Below are positions 10,303 through 22,518 of a stretch of 64,000 nt of DNA, piece by piece. A program made the position numbers and the translations under genes. This DNA is from Xanthostigma xanthostigma. Lineage: Eukaryota; Arthropoda; Insecta; Raphidioptera; Raphidiidae. The notes beneath the pieces are model-generated. The model saw only the letters and a list, made by a program, of their open reading frames with translations, did no database searches and was not told the DNA's origin. Numbering within the stretch: the stretch's first letter is position 1; each line of letters starts with the position of its first letter. Where the stretch lies: contig OY754476.1 of the NCBI GenBank assembly GCA_963575645.1, positions 3,410,001 to 3,474,000 on the forward strand. The letters run 5' to 3'.

Positions 10303-12030
10303 AAATGTCTAAGTGAGATTTCCCAAGTTAGCGCGAAAATATCCCATTCTCCCCTACGTAAGCCAAACAGTAGTAGAAGAAGACACATCAACTATGAACG
10401 AGGAAGTGATATTGAGTACCGTATTAATAGCATATTATTATCTACAAACGTAAATCAGTGTTGCCAAATTATAAATAATTTGTCTAAAGAGTAACAGCTT
10501 GGTGTAACGGCTAGCATAGTGTCCTTTAGATCAAATCTTTTGTCATGTCGTTTAAGTATTTTTATGTTATCAGACGCAAACAGCCTAAGTTATATATAAT
10601 AAACTTCAAAAATTAAATAGCTATATTCACCGAACGTAAGTAATTATTTATTCGGTTGCAGGTAGCTATTCCTCGGAACAAATAGTGATAATTCAATTTA
10701 CCAAACATAATTAGGTTTACTACATGTATAAATCGTAAGAATATCTATTCTGTCCAACTTCAAAGGTATAAATATTTAATGTAGAAAGAAGTTATACACG
10801 TGTGATTTCGTAACAAGTGTTCCTTTCAATCACGTACAATTAAAGATGCTAAGTTATCTTTTTGGAAAAATTTAAAAAATATAAATATACAATTGGTTGC
10901 CAGTCAAACCTGAACTTCCAATTTCGCATTGGTTGTTTTATCAATTAATCTACAGTAAGCGATGGTAAAGTGTATTAGAAAATATTTATTTATGACTGAG
11001 AACCAGCATGCGAGAGTCGAGAATTAAACACAGGGTGTTATATCGATTTATTGATCAAAACATACCCGTTCCACGCATATGTTATATTGTGAAGTTTAAC
11101 TGCATTAGTCACTACGTGGAATAAACTAACCACACTGTAGTTAGAACGCAAATAAGGATTTTTTAATATCTGACAACACCGATGTAGTAGAACAAACGCT
11201 ATTTACATTTGCCTGTCGAAGACGATGATATAAGTGGTAATCATTGACATAAAGAATAGACTGCGCAACAGGTCAGAAAAGTCGTTCAGTAAAATGAGAT
11301 TGACAATGGTAATTGCTTTCTTTACATCTTTTTTTTCAATCAGAATTAGAGTAGAGTCTAATATGTAGTTTTGTTCTATGATAGCATTAGTATCATCCTG
11401 AGTAAATTGAAAATAAACAAGTGCGTTCTTAGCAAAAGACAAAAATTGGCAGCCACCTCAATTCGTCTCACTCACACAACAGTTATAGCATATTGTTGAG
11501 GTAAGGAAATACGCAGTCCGTTCTCTAAGTCAATGGTAGTAAACGTGCGGTGTGTACCAGGTCAAAGTTCGTATATATATTCCAGTAACCACACTGCCAG
11601 ATTAGACGCTTGCTCCTACTGTTGTATACGCTATGCCATCCTATTCCTGCATTCTGAACTAGGGCTTTCATCTACTTAATAATTATATTGTCACTGGCTT
11701 GTCACCTCTCATACGCCCTCGTTCTCTTTTATGACCTACGCGAAACAAGGTTAGGTTTAATGCTGATGAATTAAGCACACTCCTTCAAGGTCCAGATATA
11801 TACGAACCATTTCACATATTCAGATATTCAATAATTAACTTTAGTCTCCAATCTCCATAGATAATTAATACACTTCTGCAATTAGTTTTCCGTGAATCTA
11901 ACAAGCTGGAGGCTCTAGATAAATTTTACTGAATAATAGACTTTCCAAAAACAAACTAGCTCTTCAGTAAGTGAATGAAGTAGTAATGGCGTATTTATAG
12001 ACGGTTTATTGTTTTCAAAAAAGTATAAAA
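10303..12030. other. AT-rich stretch; part related to 31.4 kb
   Basis: No gene recognised. ATATTCACCGAACGTAAG (from about 10624) and TCTATTCTGTCCAACTTC (about 10746) recur as ATATTCACCAAACGTAAG and TCTATTCTATCTTACTTC at 31.42-31.49 kb, so 10620-10790 is probably a diverged copy of the same repeat. The remainder shows nothing I can name. Confidence 0.45.
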
Positions 12031-12033
12031 TTA

Positions 12034-12300
12034 TTTTAAGGGAAACAACGTCTTACATAAATGGATAAACAAAAGAACTGAAAATGGAAGACTTTCAAGA
12101 GCTAATATATGTATTTTAAAGTTACGAAAACATATGATGAAATTATTGCACTTATCATTTTCAAAGGAAAACAGCTCTTCTATGAATGGATAACAAAAGA
12201 AGAGAAAATGAAAAAAGAAAATAATAAAATTCTTATAAGAAAATGATTATATTATCATTTTCAAGGAAAAATAGCTCTCCCGCGAGTGGATGCAAAAAAG
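12034..12300 (+). repeat. Degenerate tandem repeat, three units
   Basis: The block ATTTTCAAAGGAAAACAGCT ... ATGGATAACAAAAGAAG recurs at about 12034, 12159 and 12259. The units are uneven (roughly 125 and 100 bp apart) and diverged, so the array is old. Confidence 0.55.
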
Positions 12301-12451
12301 ACAATATGTTTAATAAAACTCTATTAAGTTTATTTCAATTACAATTAGACTTGCAGATGGTCTCTTTATACTAGCGCACAATAATTTGAAAACCCTTATT
12401 TGCCAGGCAAATAATATTTTTAGAACTTTTTATTCGAGGCTAGAACAGTTT

Positions 12452-12699
12452 CATTGGCGTAGCAAGAGGGAGGGCAGGTGGACCTGGCCTACCCTAGAAT
12501 ATTAATAATTGTTCACATACAAATAAGATAAATCTACATATTATTTTCTTTGCTCTGAAATTTCTCCAGAAAGTCGTGTTGATCGATTTCGCTTCTATGA
12601 ACAGTTTTCAAATTATGTATAGTAAGTGGCAGCTTTCAATAGTAGGTAGTGTTGAAAATTCTCCCCCCCCCCCAGGATAAAATCGTTGCTACGTCTGTG
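12452..12699. mobile_element. hAT MITE with perfect 8-bp target duplication
   Basis: The left end CATTGGCGTAGCAA and the right end TTGCTACGTCTGTG are inverted repeats of the common hAT type (CAGTGGCGTAGC). AACAGTTT is duplicated exactly at 12444-12451 and 12700-12707. The 248-bp element carries a poly-C run beside its right terminus and has no coding capacity. Confidence 0.85.
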
Positions 12700-12791
12700 A
12701 ACAGTTTACACTAAACTGACATAAATGTATTACAGTATAACTATATTTTTGTCTGGTAAATGAAGATTTTCATATGAAACGTACTTCACAT

Positions 12792-13333
12792 TAGTGATGT
12801 GCCGGATATCCGTATCCGCGGATATCCGAGGGAGAAGAAAGATCCGTATCCGTATCCATTATTTTTTGGTGGATTTTTTACGGATCTTTTACCTTATTCA
12901 TTTTCAATTCATATGTGAAATTTTATAATGTATATAGGTGATTAGGTAATAATGAAAAACTGTTAAATTCCATTCAGATTATTTTTTATTTCTTAAAATC
13001 GTATTTGGCACCTTTATATTTCAAAAATTTATCGTAGTGAGTACCATACCAATAGTACATAACTCAAAGGTACTAAAAAACTATCTTCATAATGAGATAT
13101 TGCACATCGATCTTTGGAAAGAGACAATTTGTTATGAGAGTTAACTCTTAAAGAGGTCTATAACTTTCTCCCATAACAGATAGTCTCTTTCCAAAGGTCG
13201 ATGTGCAATATTTACCGCCGCGTACTCTAAGAAAGTTAAGATCCGTATCCGTATCCGCGGATCTTGAAACCAAAAATCCGTATTCAGATCCGTATCCGCG
13301 GATATACATTTTAAACGATCCGGCACATCACTA
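12792..13333. mobile_element. hAT MITE with long internal palindrome
   Basis: The termini TAGTGATGTGCCGGAT and ATCCGGCACATCACTA are inverted repeats. CTTCACAT is duplicated exactly at 12784-12791 and 13334-13341, the 8-bp signature of hAT. Subterminal GATCCGTATCCG motifs repeat on both sides. The centre is an imperfect inverted repeat: ATTGCACATCGATCTTTGGA near 13100 pairs with TCCAAAGGTCGATGTGCAAT near 13200. The length is 542 bp and there is no transposase. Confidence 0.9.
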
Positions 13334-14225
13334 CTTCACATACCCAATGACCCAAGCGATCGTTAAAAAATTAAGATTTTTTTAATGTCAATCGTACCTA
13401 AATATATACGCGCCACATGAGATTATACGTGGTATGATGTCATTTAGGCAGCCCTATTAATTTCTAGCCTAGCCTAACCTAACCAAGTCCCCTGTTTACA
13501 CTAAACGAGAGAGCACGCCAGTCCGCGGCGCACCTAACACAACCTAAACCTAAACAGTAGGTAGGGTTATAGAACTAACAACAATACACCTACTACAACG
13601 TACACTAGCAGCGTAACGTATATTTTGACAATTGTGTCGTTTAGTTACTAGCTTATTATAAATACATAAGCTCTGAGTATTTACTATACGCAGTTATCTA
13701 GTACTTAACACTACCTACTACTAACTGTAGAATGTGCGGTGTATTTGGATACCTCAAATTGTCACTCGTGCACTATTGTTTGATATTAACTTATTAATAA
13801 TAACGAAATTAATTATTACGTATCTATTTTCATTTGGATTAACAGTACGTCTTTTAAGAGAATCGTTATCTCGACGCCATTTTGAAAAACAAACGCAATC
13901 AAAATATCGTTATTTTAAAAATAATCATAGTTTTAAATAGCACCAGAATTTACTAGGGTTACGTAACGAAAATGAACGTAGCTAAACACTAAAAATTAAA
14001 GCAACGTTTTAATTTATTTAAAAGGAAATTTATTTTGTGGCAATAATTGTTTCGAACGACACAATGGCTTCGTCCGTCAAAGATCTTTGGAAAATTTTCA
14101 AAATAAAGTTAAATAAAAATGAAACACAGCGTTATGTTTCATTTATTTTCAAATGTATGACATTAGTTTTTATTAATTAAGGGTCAAATTTAGTTAAATA
14201 GTTGTAAATTCTAAAAACGATTGTA
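13334..14225. other. No recognised gene; mixed composition
   Basis: 13440-13640 is richer in GC and in CCTAA words (for example CCTAGCCTAACCTAACC) but is not a telomeric array. I see nothing else to annotate. Confidence 0.4.
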
Positions 14226-14655
14226 TCATGTGTTGGGAATGTGTACAAAATTTCAAATCGATCAGATATGTGGTGTCACCGTGTCCGCCATATTGGGTTA
14301 ACAATGACGTCGCATCGTATTCCAATTGTCAAACTTTTTTATTTGATACTCATGTCAAAAGGGTTGTGGAGAAGAGGTAACACAACATACTGGGGCATCC
14401 GCCGTATTGAATACAATGACGTCACACAGCTTATCGAATTCAGCTCGTTAATCTCTTTCGTTTGATACCCATGTCAAAGGGGTTGTGAAGAAAAAGGTAA
14501 TCCGTAATCGTGGTACATACGCCATGTTGGATTTCTGAATTGTCACCGAACTTTTACATGTGTACGAAATTTCAAAGCTCTAGCATAATTAGATCTAGTC
14601 TAAATATTAATTGCAAGTTTTGACCAAAACTGACATACTGACAGACAAACATGGC
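14226..14655 (+). repeat. Dispersed repeat family C (GCCATATTGG / TGACGTCAC), copy 1
   Basis: Contains GTGTACAAAATTTCAAATCG, CGCCATATTGGGTTAACAA, TGACGTCGCAT and ATGTCAAAAGGGTTGTGGAG, with the middle motifs partly repeated about 130 bp downstream. Related copies lie at 41225-41410 and, inverted, at 58385-58640. It ends in GACATACTGACAGACAAACATGGC. Non-coding; transposon family not identified. Confidence 0.6.
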
Positions 14656-14903
14656 AAGTTAAATAAAAGCTTGAAATAATTAATTATCCTATTTTAACTG
14701 AGTATTAGGTATTTGTAGAAAGACAAGCATAAATTATGGTAATTATAGGGTCATATGTGCCATTTCATTATACCGTGTTCCTTGATGCATTTATGTGCAA
14801 GTTATGCAGCGAAACACGAATTCCCAATTTGGATATTGCTACACTCCCTGTACGACCGTTCACAAACACAATAATTATTATACAAGTGATTCCGAAACTG
14901 ATA

Positions 14904-15267
14904 TCTATACTAATCTATACTACCTAATATACATATAAAACTGAAGAGTTTGTTTGGTTGAAACGCGCTAATTTCAGGAATTACTTGTTCCAATTGAAAA
15001 TATTTTTTTGGATAGCCCATTTATCGAGCAAGGCTATAGGCTATATAATATCACGCTACGACCAATAGGAGCGAAGCATCAATAAAAAATGTTGCAAAAC
15101 GTAACTCAAAATTTATTCGTCCGACAAAAACTTTTCAACGATAACTCCGATTATCATGAAATTTGGACACAACATTCATCTCGGTAAACTAAGATGAATG
15201 TGCGTACTTATGTCCCTCCCCCCCATTCGTTCTTTTGTACCCGGGTGAAACCGGGCGGGACCGCTAG
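14904..15267 (+). mobile_element. Non-autonomous Helitron
   Basis: Starts TCTATACTAATC after an A and contains the Helitron-like 5' block AACTGAAGAGTTTGTTTG ... AACGCGCTAATTTCAGGAA. The 3' end is CCGGGTGAAACCGGGC-GGGACCG-CTAG followed by T, nearly the same 3' end as 51415-51905. At 364 bp it carries no Rep/helicase. Confidence 0.85.
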
Positions 15268-18200
15268 TACATTATAAAATGGGTCAGAGAATAGCTGTGA
15301 TTGGTGGTTTAATGAAAGTACATGGATACTGTGATACTATTTAAGATCCTTGATGATGTAAATAATTTAATAAAAATCAGAGGAATAGGATTAGGAAATC
15401 AGTCAAAACTTCATGCTTACTCGCGACCTCAAAACTTTATTATTTTTCGCTTTTTAGTGGGTTTTCAGAAGGAAATAATTTTTTTTTAAACTTTTTTTTA
15501 TTTTTTACTTTTTAGTACCCTTGCAAAATGTAGTTTGCACATTATCTACTCTCTAATATATAATTACTAAACTAGAAAAAAAAACCTGCTCGATCGATTT
15601 AAGTAAGCCACCCTGAAGGTATGCTCCATTAAATAGGAAAATAATCTTCAAAATCGGTTCATAAATAGATAGTAGATAGATAGAAAGTATATATTATAAA
15701 AAAACGTTTCTTTTTTGTCTGTTAAAAGCGTTTAAACCGATTTAAAAAATATAAATATAGAACCGAACCGTACAATATTCTGAACATAACGGCGTCGAAA
15801 TTTTTAAATCGACTAAACCTTCGAACAATTGAATACAAAAATCGGTTTTCTTCTGAGATGAACTTGAACTCCTCCTCCTCAATTTAGGGTAAAGGATTTT
15901 TTAGCTTCTGATTTTTAAAATTGAAAGTTCACACTATGTCAAAAGCTTGGTACTTTTATTTATATAAACATGTGATTCCGGTTTTGTTTCCTTTTGAGAT
16001 ACAGAACTCCAAAAATATAATGAAGTTTAGATTCACCTGTACATTATTATACGTTGTCGAGAATTGAACACCAAACCAAAGTCCCGAGACACTGAGCTTC
16101 GTAACGCTATCAATCACAATACCACAAAACTAAATTGGATTTTACATCTGTATATACATAAGGGATGACGACATGTACCCGTTAAACCTAAATTTCTCGT
16201 CAATTCTTAAGTGGTTGATATGCACTCAGCGCTGCATGTCTATTAAAGCACAGATTGAACTGCATTCTCAATACGAGGAACGCATTTTTAAATCCGATAA
16301 ATGCAACGCAATATAAATCTAGCATAAAAACTTAATCCCCGATCACTAACCATAGTCAAGAACTGAAACTTTTGAGAAAAATGGATCCAAGTCTCCAAAA
16401 ATATGAGCAAAAGCTTATTCGATTCGGAAAAAATATTCCGAAAAACAAGAATTGTTTTTGTTATTAACAAAAAACGAAAAAACAAGCAAAGCTCCTCAGA
16501 TTTTGGAAAATACTCAACTATAACGATAGCGGAAATTGAAAAAAAAAAGATTCTTAAAGAGGAGAAAATTTACAAAAAAAGTTTTATCTCCCGCACTCTA
16601 TCTCTATTATTTATAGTTTTAATTTAACGTTAAAAATAAGGTTCTGCGCGGCGGTTACAGCTCGAGCGCTACTGCTGTTGAAAGAGTACAACACATAAAA
16701 TAATTTGTTTGTAGTATTAAATATCAAATCTGACTAAATTATGGTGTCATCTTAACACTTGAAAAAATTAAGTTCCGTGAAAAAAAAAGTTTAAATTTAT
16801 TTTTGAAACAGTGGAGCTATTAACTAAATATTTTTTTTAAAAAAACCATCTCCATTGAAAACAACAATGTTTAAATAATTGGCCTATAAATGTTTTGCTT
16901 CATGGAGCCCTTTTTACATATATACTTAACAAGATTACGTCATTTAAATATTTAAAAGTTATTTATTTTGTTTATTATAATTTTTTAAAGTTAACAAAAA
17001 ATTAAAAAAATACGCATTTTTTCAATTTCAAGTTTCAAGTTGCATAGTGAAAGTTGACTATCTTGGCTGCAGCACCCGGTCATGGCTATCAGATTATTAT
17101 ATTGTCATCGATACTAGATAGGTATGCAAAATAGGTAATAAATGAAGACGTGTAAATTATCCAAACTGAATGACTGACTGACTGAAGTCGAGTAAAAGCT
17201 TGTAAAAAATTAAAATAAACATGGAACAGATGACCATCTATCGTCAAATTGCAAAATAGTAAAGAACCTACCACGGATGTCTATGACTATATTAAAGACA
17301 TAGGTAACAAGTCACGTGATTCGCTAACCATAACGACAAACATTCGTAGCAATCGGATCATAAACGGTGTCCCCTAAAATTTTATTTAAAAAGTTACTTT
17401 TCGCGTACCATATAATTTTTCTAATTTCATGTCAATAGCTTCAGTAGTTTTAGAAGTTAAATTCATTTTTATAGACAGGCAAAAAAATAGATTTCGTGTA
17501 GTAGCCGAGAAGACAAACATAAAAAGTATTTAAAAGTCGAAAATTTAAAAATCACCGATAGACACTTCTATTATATTTATCTATATTGATGTTGGATTGG
17601 TCGGCTTCAGATAACCATAGTATTATGTATGATACAGAATTATTATATTATTAACTTATTGTTATAAAGCTCTCATTTTTTAATTTACCAATGCGAAAGA
17701 AAATCAGTAAGTATTGGTTTGGAGGTGAGTTACACCCCAAGCAGCTAATGAGTAATTCATTTCAGATTAGTATTCTCTAAACAGATTATAACCACGCCTT
17801 TATCGTAATATCTAAGGATTACATTTCTCTCAGGATATTATGATACAAAGTTGAGTTTTAAGTAAGAAATTTTATACTGAGAAAAAGTAAGTTATTTAAC
17901 TTTTTGCAACTTAAAATACTTATTGTACCCTATGGATTAAACACAAGAGGAAAAACTAGTAAAGCATTGTAGCGCAAATCAAAAATTCATAACTTCTACT
18001 ATTTCTACTGGTAAAGCAATTTTATTATGCTCTCACGAATATCAGTGTACTAAATAATATGTATTTTCACTGTAATGCAATGCATTATGTACGGAACTGC
18101 AGCAAGAAAAAGAGATTGCAAATCCCAAGTTGAACATCACGGCAAGTACTTAGAACATGACAGCAGAAACGGAGAGTGTGACCCTTCTAGATATTAACAC

Positions 18201-20090
18201 TTCTATTTATGCATACAGAGTGTTCATTTACTTCAATCCAGGGCTTCAAACCAGACATCAATATTTTAATCTTGCAATATTTTCGAAAACAGGGATAACA
18301 GTTCCGAGCGGTGAACGTTGAATCAACGAACTGTTCTTAGAATTAATTAGTTGACGACCCCAGTTACTTTGTCTATTAATTACAAAACCCAACGAGCGAA
18401 ATACAAACAGTTTTTCTGTCATAACTTAATCTGGAGATTGCAACGGTTCTATATAGAGTTCTAGCAACTGTTTGTCAACTAGTTGACGTGGAACAGGTTA
18501 AAATGCCAAAATCGTCAACAATCCACCATTAACTACCCCGATTTCGGGATGGAGATTTATTATGAAAGTGGGTTGTATGAAATAAAATTGATCGTTTTTT
18601 AAAGTGACCATTATTATTAGGTGTAAAAGTTATTCTTCAAAATAGAATAAATATGCGTGGTCACAATCTAAGGTCATTGCGAAATCAGAATATCTGACAA
18701 TGAGCTCTGCATAAGTCTTTACATTAAAACTAAAATTAGCTTTGAGTAAAGAAAACGAATTTTATCGAATGAACAGCGCTGTCTATCTATAAAAGTCACT
18801 ATTTATTTAAGCCAAGCTATCACGTACAAAAATATTAATTTTTTTTTAGATTTCCATACCTCAAAAAAGAAAATGAAACCGTCATAAGATCCTTCGTATG
18901 TCTGCTACAGTTATTTTTTTCTGAATTTAATGAAACTATCAAGATGTTTCGAACAGTCAGAATCAACAAAATATTGTTTCGTAAGTCGGACGGGGAAGGG
19001 GGTGGGGTTAACATCAAAATAATCTTTGTATTCAGTTACGTGGCTTGTCATTTGACAGAGTCTTTCTGAAGGACCTCAAAACTATTTTTGGAGAACTTTA
19101 TATATGTAACGCAGTTTTCGAAATTTTTCTGAAAGCACTTTTCAAAAACCAATTCCCTTCTCCACTTATTTCCAAAGCTAGTTCAGATAAAATTACAAAA
19201 AAAAAGACTAATGATATTAAAAGTACACCTACACGTTACAGGAAAACATAATTTTCGAAATTCCACGGAAAAAATCTAATTGACAGTATGGAATCTTTAG
19301 CGGGCAAGTTAAACTCGAACTTGACCCTTGTTTTTAAAATAAGTCTTACAGATTTTACAAAATCGCCAACGTTGTTTTTAAACTACTCTGTATATGTAAT
19401 TATCGACATTGTTAAAAAACTTTTCTAAAAGAAAATTAGTCATGACATTTTTTCTAAAAAGTTTACATTAAAATTACGTTAGCTAAATTATATTTCTCTT
19501 GTCGGAAAAGTCATTTGATATAAAAAAAACTACACAATCGGGAGTTGATTTTCAATATGATGCAAATAGAGCATAAGTAAATTAATGCACTATACCGCAT
19601 TCGTTCAAAAACCTACAGTTATATCTATTTAACTGCGTTATATCGCGCGATAAAGATTATTAGTTAATTATTATACATTTTTGAAATATTATTTTCTGCT
19701 TTCTCTCTTCAGTTAATTTTTTAGAACTTGACAATTTCTTGAAACGCAAATCTGTTTTTAATTTTACTCAGACTAAAATAATTTGTAATTAAAATTGAAT
19801 GTGTGCAATAACTGTTTTCAACTTTTGTTATATACTTTGAGTTTGGGTTTCCTTAAGAGGAGATACAAGACTCTTTTTCAAAATAATACCAACATTTTTT
19901 AATTTTTATCATCGAAAGAAATGCTCATTTTTCCAATGTATATTCACTTGACACTCGCACCGTCATCTAGTAATAAGCATTGCAACATTTGCAATCATCA
20001 TAGTACACGAAAAAATTACTATGAATGATGAAGCACTGTTGCCTTGATTTCGTATAAATAATTTAATTATTAATATCGTAAAAAACAATT
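15268..20090. other. Long AT-rich stretch without a recognised gene
   Basis: Frames are 74 residues or less and lysine/phenylalanine-rich as expected by chance. Around 15650-15770 there is a short run of ATAGATAGTAGATAGATAG and a CGTTTAAACCGATTT phrase typical of transposon edges, but no pair of ends. The rest holds nothing I can support. Confidence 0.45.
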
Positions 20091-20097
20091 TGTTTAA

Positions 20098-20400
20098 AGG
20101 ACTTTTTTTCAAAATCTTTGAGTCTGATAAGAACTCTTCAATATATAAAGTTATCAACCAATTTTTCAGACAAATACCTATAGATTAACAAAAAATATAA
20201 AAATTAATACATCAATGTTTCGGTCCGGATTTGGACCTTCTTCAGAACTGATCTAAAAAATATAAAATTAACTAATTATTAACTAATTTTTATATTTTTA
20301 AACCAGTTCTAAAGAAGGTCTAAATCCGGAATAAAACGTTAATATATTAATTTTTATATTTTTTGTTAATATATTTGTTTGAAAAATTGGTCAATAATTT
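20098..20400. mobile_element. Penelope-like element remnant: inverted pair of hammerhead-bearing repeats
   Basis: 20189-20372 is an imperfect inverted repeat whose arms each hold a hammerhead-type core. On the minus strand (20205-20252): CTGAAGA, then GGTCC-loop-GGACC as stem II, then GAAAC. On the plus strand (about 20305-20332) the matching core is degenerate (CTAAAGA). The flank CTCTTCAA...CCAATTTTTCAGAC matches 45.1 kb. Penelope-like retroelements are known to carry hammerhead motifs in terminal repeats that may be inverted. No coding remains. Confidence 0.55.
20205..20252 (-). ncRNA. Hammerhead-like motif
   Basis: The CUGAAGA box, a 5-bp stem II (GGUCC/GGACC) and GAAAC are present. GAAAC is followed by AUUGAUG, so the usual GUC cleavage triplet and a convincing stem I are missing. 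It is probably inactive now. Confidence 0.5.
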
Positions 20401-20459
20401 TATTTATTGGGGATTTTTTTTTGTAAGTTAAGATTTTATAATATGGAGTAAAATAAAAT

Positions 20460-20730
20460 ATTTTTTAAAAATTAAACGGGTTATCAACAATTTTTTTTGT
20501 AAAAATTTTGTGGGTGGAGTAATCATCTGGCAAAATGACAATGAATTTTTTAAAAGTTACCGTAGATACATAATCGGTGTCGAACCTCCTTAATAACATA
20601 TCAAGTGACATACCCAATGACTTAAAATACTGTCTAGGGATACTATCAGTTAGTGATAATGTTCGAAATTTCATCAAAATGAGTCCAGCCCATCTCGGTA
20701 AGTTTATGGGTGTCACACAAAATATAAAAA
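20460..20730 (-). repeat. Probable transposon edge beside Helitron copy 3
   Basis: On the minus strand it contains ACTCATTTTGATGAAATTTC, the phrase found just inside many Helitron and other element 5' ends. The 83-residue frame through it (MTPINLPRWAG...) matches no family I know and is probably incidental. Confidence 0.3.
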
Positions 20731-21209
20731 CTATCGTGACCTGTGCGAATTATTCGCACTAAATAAATATAATAATTATCACTTTACAAAATTATTTTTT
20801 TAAATATGATTGCAGGTATTCAATTCGTTTCTAATTTTGCACACTGCTTATAACGTTCTTTTTTTTGTTGTAAAAGAAATATTTTACTAAAATTGTCATA
20901 TAGAGGTGCAAGTAGCAAAAGCGTTGTTCAGCGTTGCCCGTCAGATGGCAGTATGCAGTATTTACAATATGATGATCAGATGACAGATCGAAGTGTTAAC
21001 GTTACGCCGTCAGATGGCAGACGTTGTTCAGAGTTTAATTAATTTAATTAATTTACAAAAACAATAGCAATAATAATTTTTTTAGTTGTCGATGTCAGTA
21101 GAGCAAGCAATTATCTGTAAAACGATATATAATTTATGTGGAGAAATTGTGTGGCTTTTTCTAAAAAGGGAAGCAAGCATCTTAAACCTTAGCGTATTAA
21201 TATATATGA
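20731..21209 (-). mobile_element. Non-autonomous Helitron, family A copy 3
   Basis: Matches 2952-3430 over its full length in the same orientation. Its 3' hairpin GTGCGAATAATTCGCAC is perfect, but the terminal CTAG reads ATAG on the minus strand. The 5' TCATATATATTAATACGC is intact, followed outward by A. It is 479 bp, the same as copy 1. Confidence 0.8.
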
Positions 21210-21769
21210 TGATAAATGAGCAGGTCCTGTGACTTAAAATTTGATTACAATATTATAAAGAATCGTTGAATTACACGAACTGTTTTTTCATTAGAAATCA
21301 AAATAAAAAGCTCGGAAAGTTGATTTTTACAGTTCGATCGCGTCGTTTCTGAAAGTACTCGTCTCATCCTTATTGTAGTACAAATCAATAAGTGAATTAT
21401 CACTTTATTGTCACAAAGCGCTGTATTCGCCTCTACAAAATTCACAACATCTCGTTGCATAGCTTGTATTCTAATCAATATTCCTTTTACAAAGTTTCTG
21501 TATGCTTTTTTCATTAAAGTTTTCAAGTCTTTATGTAAACAAAATGTCTCCTCGACATTGTATACAAGATGAATCCAAAAAACAGTTGTGTGGTTTTAAG
21601 AAACCACGACGCAAGTGAAACTTTTATTGGACTGTAGGCGTTGGATTGTAGACACTTATCCATCATGATTAATTATAAACAACAATATTCACATGAATAC
21701 ACGAATAAAAACATGTAAACACTGTACAGCACTTGCCCGCATGACAGACTGACTATGTGTTATACATAC

Positions 21770-21915
21770 TACACGGTCAGCTGATGCTAACCATGGGCGC
21801 CGCCATATTGGCCTTGGCTGCTCTACCGAGCGCCTACTCCGAACGCCTTTCACTTTACCCCTACTCCGCGGCCGCCTGTAATGCGACATGCAAAAGACGG
21901 CCAGAAAAATTCGGG
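21770..21915. other. GC-rich patch, CpG-dense
   Basis: An abrupt rise in GC with many CpGs (GGGCGCCGCC, CGCGGCCGCC) in otherwise AT-rich DNA. Both strands are open (66 residues each; plus strand MLYILHGQLMLTMGAA...), as expected where stops are rare. It might be a promoter-proximal island or an exon on the minus strand. I recognise no protein. Confidence 0.35.
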
Positions 21916-22042
21916 GCGATAGAATACAAGTTTCACTTTAAAAACCTAATCGCATAAATACACTATCTATTTAGAAACTAATAACTTCAGTTGTCGGGCA
22001 TCAAACTCAATTCTCTCTAAATAACTTTTCTTGAGCGGTTAA

Positions 22043-22518
22043 GGGGACATCCATAAATTACGTCACTCGTTAATGGGAGACGGTATCACCGGAATGTGAT
22101 ATAATGTAACAAGGGGCAGGGGGGGTTAAAACCTTTGTGACGTCATATGTTAAAATTCAAAATCCATAACGCAAAATTTATATGTGAATAACTTTAAAAA
22201 TTTACAAACGTGATCCATATTTATTAATAATAATCTATGAGATTATCTCTCAAGCAACAACAGTTAACTTCTAGAGCGGCGCTGTTATCTAAAATATTTG
22301 ACTTTATGTTGATTTTATTAAAGATTATTTAATAAAAATAAGAAAAAAATAAAAATAACTGCTTTTTTTAATTATTTTTAAATACATACATAAATTTGAA
22401 AAATGGGTGACGTCAGATCAGAGGGGAGGAAGTTGTTAAAATGTGATAACATGTGACAAGGAAGGGGGAGGGGTTAAAAAGTCCTAAAATTCGTGTGACG
22501 TAATTTATGGATGGCTCC
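22043..22518. mobile_element. PIF/Harbinger-like MITE with TAA target duplication
   Basis: The ends GGGGACATCCATAAATTACG and CGTAATTTATGGATGGCTCC are inverted repeats. Inside, GTGACAAGG-like words plus AGGGGGAGGGGTTAAAA mirror the left AAGGGGCAGGGGGGGTTAAA. TAA flanks both ends (22040-22042 and 22519-22521). The 476-bp element is non-coding. Confidence 0.75.

Noticed and set aside
12661-12673. Poly-C run as a regulatory element
   Set aside because: It is part of the hAT MITE next to its terminal repeat.
13465-13490. CCTAACCTAACC resembling the insect telomere repeat
   Set aside because: Only two imperfect units; no array.
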